From Bradyrhizobium sp. BTAi1 (GTDB lineage: Bacteria; Pseudomonadota; Alphaproteobacteria; Rhizobiales; Xanthobacteraceae), in the NCBI RefSeq assembly GCF_000015165.1, contig NC_009485.1, forward strand, positions 8,200,688-8,264,687: a DNA stretch of 64,000 nt, given 5' to 3'. Below the pieces are notes generated by a model, which saw nothing but the letters and a program-made list of their open reading frames with translations, was not told the origin of the DNA and did not search any database. Both the position numbers and the translations under genes were made by a program. This document shows, in pieces, positions 61,083 through 64,000 of this stretch (the first letter of the stretch is position 1; each line of letters begins with the position of its first letter).

Positions 61083-61216
61083 TCGAACAATCCTTGAAGG
61101 AGGATGTGCCCTAGTGATGCGCGGTTAAGGTTAACAAATCGTTGGCGCGTGTCGTCTGCGCCGCGCGCAACTGCGCCTGGACGAGGCCGCGCGACGCGAG
61201 CCAATAGGCCTTACGA

Positions 61217-61246
61217 GAAAAACCCTCTCCACGAGGCCGGAGAGGG
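61217..61246 (-). terminator. Rho-independent terminator, minus strand
   Basis: CCCTCTCC (61223-61230) and GGAGAGGG (61239-61246) form an 8-bp stem over an 8-base loop. On the minus strand the stem is followed by TTTTTCTCG. It lies about 180 bp past the msrA stop and before the Wza-type start, so it ends the msrA transcript. Confidence 0.72.
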
Positions 61247-61341
61247 CATCCCATGTCACGGCAACGCGCCGCTGAAACGCAACGAGCGTTTCCTCAGGAT
61301 CGGCGGCCAGTGCTGATTTGAGCTCTCGCCGCCTGTAACGC

Positions 61342-61373
61342 GGTCATGCTCCGCGAAGGCCTTCGCGGATGAC
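61342..61373. repeat. Palindromic REP-like hairpin
   Basis: TCCGCGAAGGCCTTCGCGGA at 61350-61369 is a perfect 20-base palindrome, and flanking GTCAT and TGAC extend the pairing. Elements of the form GTCAT...TCCGCGAAGG...ATGAC are common intergenic repeats in Bradyrhizobium (from memory). It lies in the 347-base gap between the Wza-type gene and msrA; the rest of this gap shows no gene. Confidence 0.6.
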
Positions 61374-61429
61374 GACAGCGGAGGTCGACATGTCCATCTC
61401 AACAGGACCGAGACTTTCGAAATGTTCGT

Positions 61430-62086
61430 CTAGGCAGTGACACCGACGCCGATCGGACACGCCACGCCGGTGCCGCCGAGCCCACAATAGCCGGCCGGAT
61501 TCTTCGCCAGATATTGCTGATGATAATCCTCGGCGAAATAGAACGGGCCTGCCGGCGCGATCTCCGTCGTGATGGCCCCGAGCCCCTTGGCACGGAGCGC
61601 TGTCTCATAGGCGGCCTTCGACGCGTCCGCCGTCTCGCGCTGCGCATCGCTGAAAGTGTAGATCGCCGAGCGATATTGCGTGCCGACATCGTTGCCCTGG
61701 CGCATGCCCTGGGTCGGGTCATGACTCTCCCAGAACGTCTTCAGCAGGCGCTCATAGGAGATGACCTTGGGATCGAACACCACCAGGACGACCTCGGTAT
61801 GCGCCGTCAGCCCCGAGCACACTTCCTCATAGGTCGGGTTCGGCGTGTGGCCGCCGGCATAGCCCACGGCGGTGACGTGGACGCCGTCGCCAAGCTGCCA
61901 GAATTTGCGCTCGGCGCCCCAGAAGCAGCCGAGCCCGAAAACGGCCTGCTCAAGGCCGGCGGGATAGGGCGGCAAGAGCCGGCGGCCATTGACGAAATGG
62001 GTCGGCGCCGTCGGGATCGGCTGGGTACGGCCGGGCAGCGCGTCGGCGGCGGTCGGCAAGACAGGGGATTTGCGCATGAAGAACAT
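61430..62086 (-). CDS. msrA: Peptide methionine sulfoxide reductase A
   Basis: MsrA reduces the S-epimer of methionine sulfoxide in proteins after oxidative damage. The 218-residue protein has the active-site motif FGLGCFWGAERKFW (the Cys is the catalytic one), the YAGGHTPNPTYEEVCSGLTAHTEVVLVVFDP block and the C-terminal resolving region with CGLGGTG. It has an N-terminal extension of about 40 residues before the catalytic motif, as in the longer E. coli MsrA. GGAGACATCC precedes the ATG at 62086. No msrB is adjacent. Confidence 0.95.
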   Translation of the reverse strand: MFFMRKSPVLPTAADALPGRTQPIPTAPTHFVNGRRLLPPYPAGLEQAVFGLGCFWGAERKFWQLGDGVHVTAVGYAGGHTPNPTYEEVCSGLTAHTEVVLVVFDPKVISYERLLKTFWESHDPTQGMRQGNDVGTQYRSAIYTFSDAQRETADASKAAYETALRAKGLGAITTEIAPAGPFYFAEDYHQQYLAKNPAGYCGLGGTGVACPIGVGVTA

Positions 62087-62271
62087 GGATGTCTCCGCTC
62101 ATGGCCATGGGTTTCCGCAGGGGGAGAGAGAGCCCGCGGGCAGGATGGCCGATATCGTTCTGGATATATAGAGCTCTACGCGCCGGGCAGTAGCGCCGTT
62201 ACGCCAGACGCAGCGCCGCGGCCCAGGGTTCCGCCCGCCCGCCGGTCGCCGGACGCGGCGAACCGCCGCGC

Positions 62272-62589
62272 TCAGTCGCGCGAATAGCCGATCAACGGCC
62301 GGCGCGGCCGGAACAGGAGCATCAGGAGAATGCCGAGCAGGCCAAGGACGGCGAAAACAGGCTGGTCGAGCAGCACCTTGACGATCCACTCCCACAGGAA
62401 CGGGGCCTTGGCGTCCACCCAGGCCCGGAACGCGGCCTGGCTCGACTGGTGGACGTCGTTCCAGAGCTGGCCGAAGCGGGTGAATTGCAGGGTCTGGTCG
62501 GCCACCCAGCGCGCACCGTCATAGACGACGAAGATGAAGCTCCCGGCGAGCAGCAACAGCCCCACCAGCCGGAAAAAACCGCGGATCAT
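62272..62589 (-). CDS. Hypothetical membrane protein
   Basis: The 105-residue product has a first helix (FFRLVGLLLLAGSFIFVVYDGARWV) and a second near the C-terminus (VLLDQPVFAVLGLLGILLMLLF), ending in a basic tail (RPRRPLIGYSRD). Small two-helix proteins of this type are widespread in Bradyrhizobiaceae with unknown function; I cannot name the family. It is transcribed away from rpsT and stands alone. Confidence 0.75.
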   Translation of the reverse strand: MIRGFFRLVGLLLLAGSFIFVVYDGARWVADQTLQFTRFGQLWNDVHQSSQAAFRAWVDAKAPFLWEWIVKVLLDQPVFAVLGLLGILLMLLFRPRRPLIGYSRD

Positions 62590-62723
62590 GCCTCACCTGC
62601 CCTCTCTCAGCTGCCCCGAAGGGCAGCAAGGCCATAGCGGGCCCCCTCGGGAAATTCAACCTCGTCAGGGGTTTAGAAGCTCGTTTTACGCGGTTTCGGC
62701 GGCAGCGGGGGTCGCAGAGACCG

Positions 62724-62752
62724 TTGACGCTCGGCGGGGCTGCGCCTATAAG
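62724..62752 (+). promoter_or_regulatory. Sigma-70-type promoter of rpsT
   Basis: TTGACG (62724-62729) and TATAAG (62747-62752) are separated by exactly 17 bases, which is close to consensus for a housekeeping promoter and fits a ribosomal-protein gene. Transcription would begin near 62759 and leave a leader of about 190 bases before the start codon. The 360-base stretch from 62590 to 62949 holds no gene. Confidence 0.75.
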
Positions 62753-62949
62753 GTGCCCCACTGGCGGTGGGCGCAATCCCGCCGCCGCTGTTCTTTGAGC
62801 AGCGCCGGTCCACCGAGCAGATCCGCTTCGGTCGTGGCATTCTCAGAGAGGCGTCCGAACAACCACCGCGTCGATGGGACCGCGTCAGGCGGGCCGCGCG
62901 CGTACCCGCAAGAGCGGCGACTGCTCGCCGGCGAAGGATATTTGAGAGC

Positions 62950-63216
62950 ATGGCCAATACGACTTCCGCGAAGAAAGCGACGCGCAAGATTGCCCGCCGC
63001 ACCATCATCAACAAGTCGCGCCGCACCCAGATGCGCGGCGCGGTCCGGTCCGTCGAAGACGCGATCAAGAAGGGCGATCGCGAAGCTGCGCTGAAGGCGA
63101 TGGCCAACGCCGAGCCGCAGCTGATGCGCGCCGCGCAGCGCAACATCATTCATAAGAACAATGCGAGCCGCAAAGTGTCGCGCCTCACGCACCAGATCGC
63201 CAAGCTCGCGAAGTGA
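62950..63216 (+). CDS. rpsT: 30S ribosomal protein S20
   Basis: This 88-residue basic protein begins MANTTSAKKATRKIARRTIINKSRRTQMRG and contains NIIHKNNASRKVSRLTHQI, the conserved core of S20, which binds 16S rRNA at the 5' domain of the small subunit. Length is standard. The ATG at 62950 follows GAGAGC. It is a single-gene unit with its own promoter and terminator and a long leader. In many Rhizobiales dnaA lies just after rpsT, but no dnaA coding sequence reaches the window end here. Confidence 0.97.
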   Translation: MANTTSAKKATRKIARRTIINKSRRTQMRGAVRSVEDAIKKGDREAALKAMANAEPQLMRAAQRNIIHKNNASRKVSRLTHQIAKLAK

Positions 63217-63253
63217 ACCGTTCGAGCGACTGACGAACTAATCAAGATGCAAC

Positions 63254-63280
63254 AGCCCGGCTCACGCCGGGCTTTTCTTT
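63254..63280 (+). terminator. Rho-independent terminator of rpsT
   Basis: AGCCCGG (63254-63260) and CCGGGCT (63267-63273) form a perfect 7-bp GC-rich stem over CTCACG, followed by TTTTCTTT. It lies 38 bp after the stop codon. Confidence 0.88.
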
Positions 63281-64000
63281 TGCGCTCTCTGTCTTTGTGT
63301 ACTCTGTCTTTGGCGCACTCTCTGTCTCGCCCCCTTGCAGCCGGCCGCCAGCGCATGTCAGGCGCGCGTCACACCTGAATGCGATCGTGTGAACCAGATT
63401 GGGACGCTGCACCGAGCTCGCGCATCCCAACAGCGGTGCTGTCGCGCAGACCTGACACGTTCCGTAGTCCTACGCGCCTGCGTTCCGTAGTTCTACGCGG
63501 TGACAATTTTGCCTCACCTGAAACAATCGCGAATCTGCATTGTGCATGCGCATCGATGTCAAGAGCACACAATCCGAGGTTCAACTCGCGCACGCTGTGC
63601 GGCGGGAGTTACCCGCTTGAAGTAATCGCAAAAAACTTCGCTTCGAAAATGACTTAAGCGCATAGCGCGACCAAGTGATTGGAAAAGCGGGCGCGCTCGG
63701 GGGCAACGTAAAAAAATTATGAAGAAATTTTGGGCAGACGATGTTGTTTGTCACATCCGAGATTCCTCGCGATGATTCAAAACCTTGCTTTCTTAACGCG
63801 CGACGCGATGCGGCAAGCGGTGCAAAGACTCGTCACGACTGCTCCGATCAAATGGATTGCGAGTCCCGGCGGATGATGTATTTCTTTAATCCACTCGCGG
63901 CGCCCACGATCTTGAGACCAGCGCGGTTTTAGAAACGGGGCGGACGTGCAAATCGGCGGCGGTGTGCGCGTTGGCGACGCTTTCCAAAGCGATGGCCGGT
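63281..64000. other. Long non-coding region downstream of rpsT
   Basis: About 720 bases have no supported gene. It starts with three CTCTGTCT copies (63287, 63302, 63320), continues with a tandem palindrome (63458-63499), and becomes AT-richer around 63700-63760. Five GANTC sites lie between 63531 and 63865. No perfect TTATCCACA DnaA box was found. It could be the upstream region of dnaA or part of the origin region. Confidence 0.5.
63458..63499. repeat. Tandem palindromic motif
   Basis: CGTTCCGTAGTCCTACGCG (63458-63476) and CGTTCCGTAGTTCTACGCG (63481-63499) are direct repeats, 18 of 19 bases identical, 23 bases apart. Each contains the inverted repeat CGTAG-N2-CTACG. Two symmetric sites spaced by about two helical turns suggest binding of a dimeric regulator. 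Confidence 0.75.

Noticed and set aside
63287..63327. CTCTGTCT repeats as a CRISPR or iteron array
   Set aside because: There are only three copies, with unequal spacing of 15 and 18 bases and no spacers of CRISPR length; a pyrimidine-rich low-complexity tract explains them.

Overview
The window looks like a Bradyrhizobium-type alphaproteobacterial chromosome (GC-rich, order Rhizobiales). The evidence is the DUF3551 secreted protein, the DUF1348/TetR pair, the CheA-STAS chemotaxis cluster, codon bias strong enough to leave very long mirror ORFs on the antisense strand, and the S20 gene with its leader. This assignment comes from recognition of families, not from a database search.

Layout. 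Positions 1-2622 are the right end of a mobile island: an IS5-type transposase fragment, an internally deleted second transposase, a P4-type tyrosine recombinase and a 45-nt 3' piece of tRNA-Arg(CCG) that should be the attachment scar. Positions 2901-17377 form a deoxyribose-type catabolic regulon. Two leftward operons (deoC, ALDH16-like dehydrogenase, RbsD/FucU, PfkB kinase and a CUT1 ABC transporter; and a CUT2 ribose-type ABC transporter) flank a gene for a close DeoR relative. Both promoters carry palindromes close to the classical E. coli DeoR operator. Positions 17916-27422 are a chemotaxis operon (STAS, cheA, cheW, two MCPs, cheW, cheR, cheB) without cheY or cheD.

Positions 27722-34007 carry an acyl-CoA dehydrogenase, a DUF1348/tetR pair with a perfect palindromic operator, a hybrid histidine kinase whose membrane domain resembles the plant ethylene receptor ETR1 but with Arg at the position of the copper ligand His69, a small membrane protein and an OGT-like glycosyltransferase without TPRs. 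Positions 34008-34750 hold no convincing gene but two strong hairpins. Positions 34751-41557 carry a small soluble protein, a yhiI-rbbA-yhhJ-type ABC export operon and an AraC regulator coupled to a small membrane protein. Positions 41782-47776 carry a GFA protein, a LuxR-type regulator, a TPR-glycosyltransferase, an UPP-synthase-family prenyltransferase, a winged-helix regulator with a membrane protein (sharing an almost identical 15-bp palindrome with the prenyltransferase start), and a DUF3551 protein.

Positions 47917-62589 are a mosaic of metabolic genes: TctC-type binding protein, VOC protein, DUF2330/RnfD-like pair, acyl-CoA ligase, cytochrome P450, HD-GYP response protein, molybdenum hydroxylase IorAB-type pair, dienelactone hydrolase, Wza-type export lipoprotein, MsrA and a small membrane protein. 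The right end holds rpsT with a near-consensus promoter and a strong terminator, followed by about 720 non-coding bases with a tandem palindrome and clustered GANTC sites. In related genomes rpsT often lies beside dnaA, so this may be the approach to the replication origin; dnaA itself is not visible.
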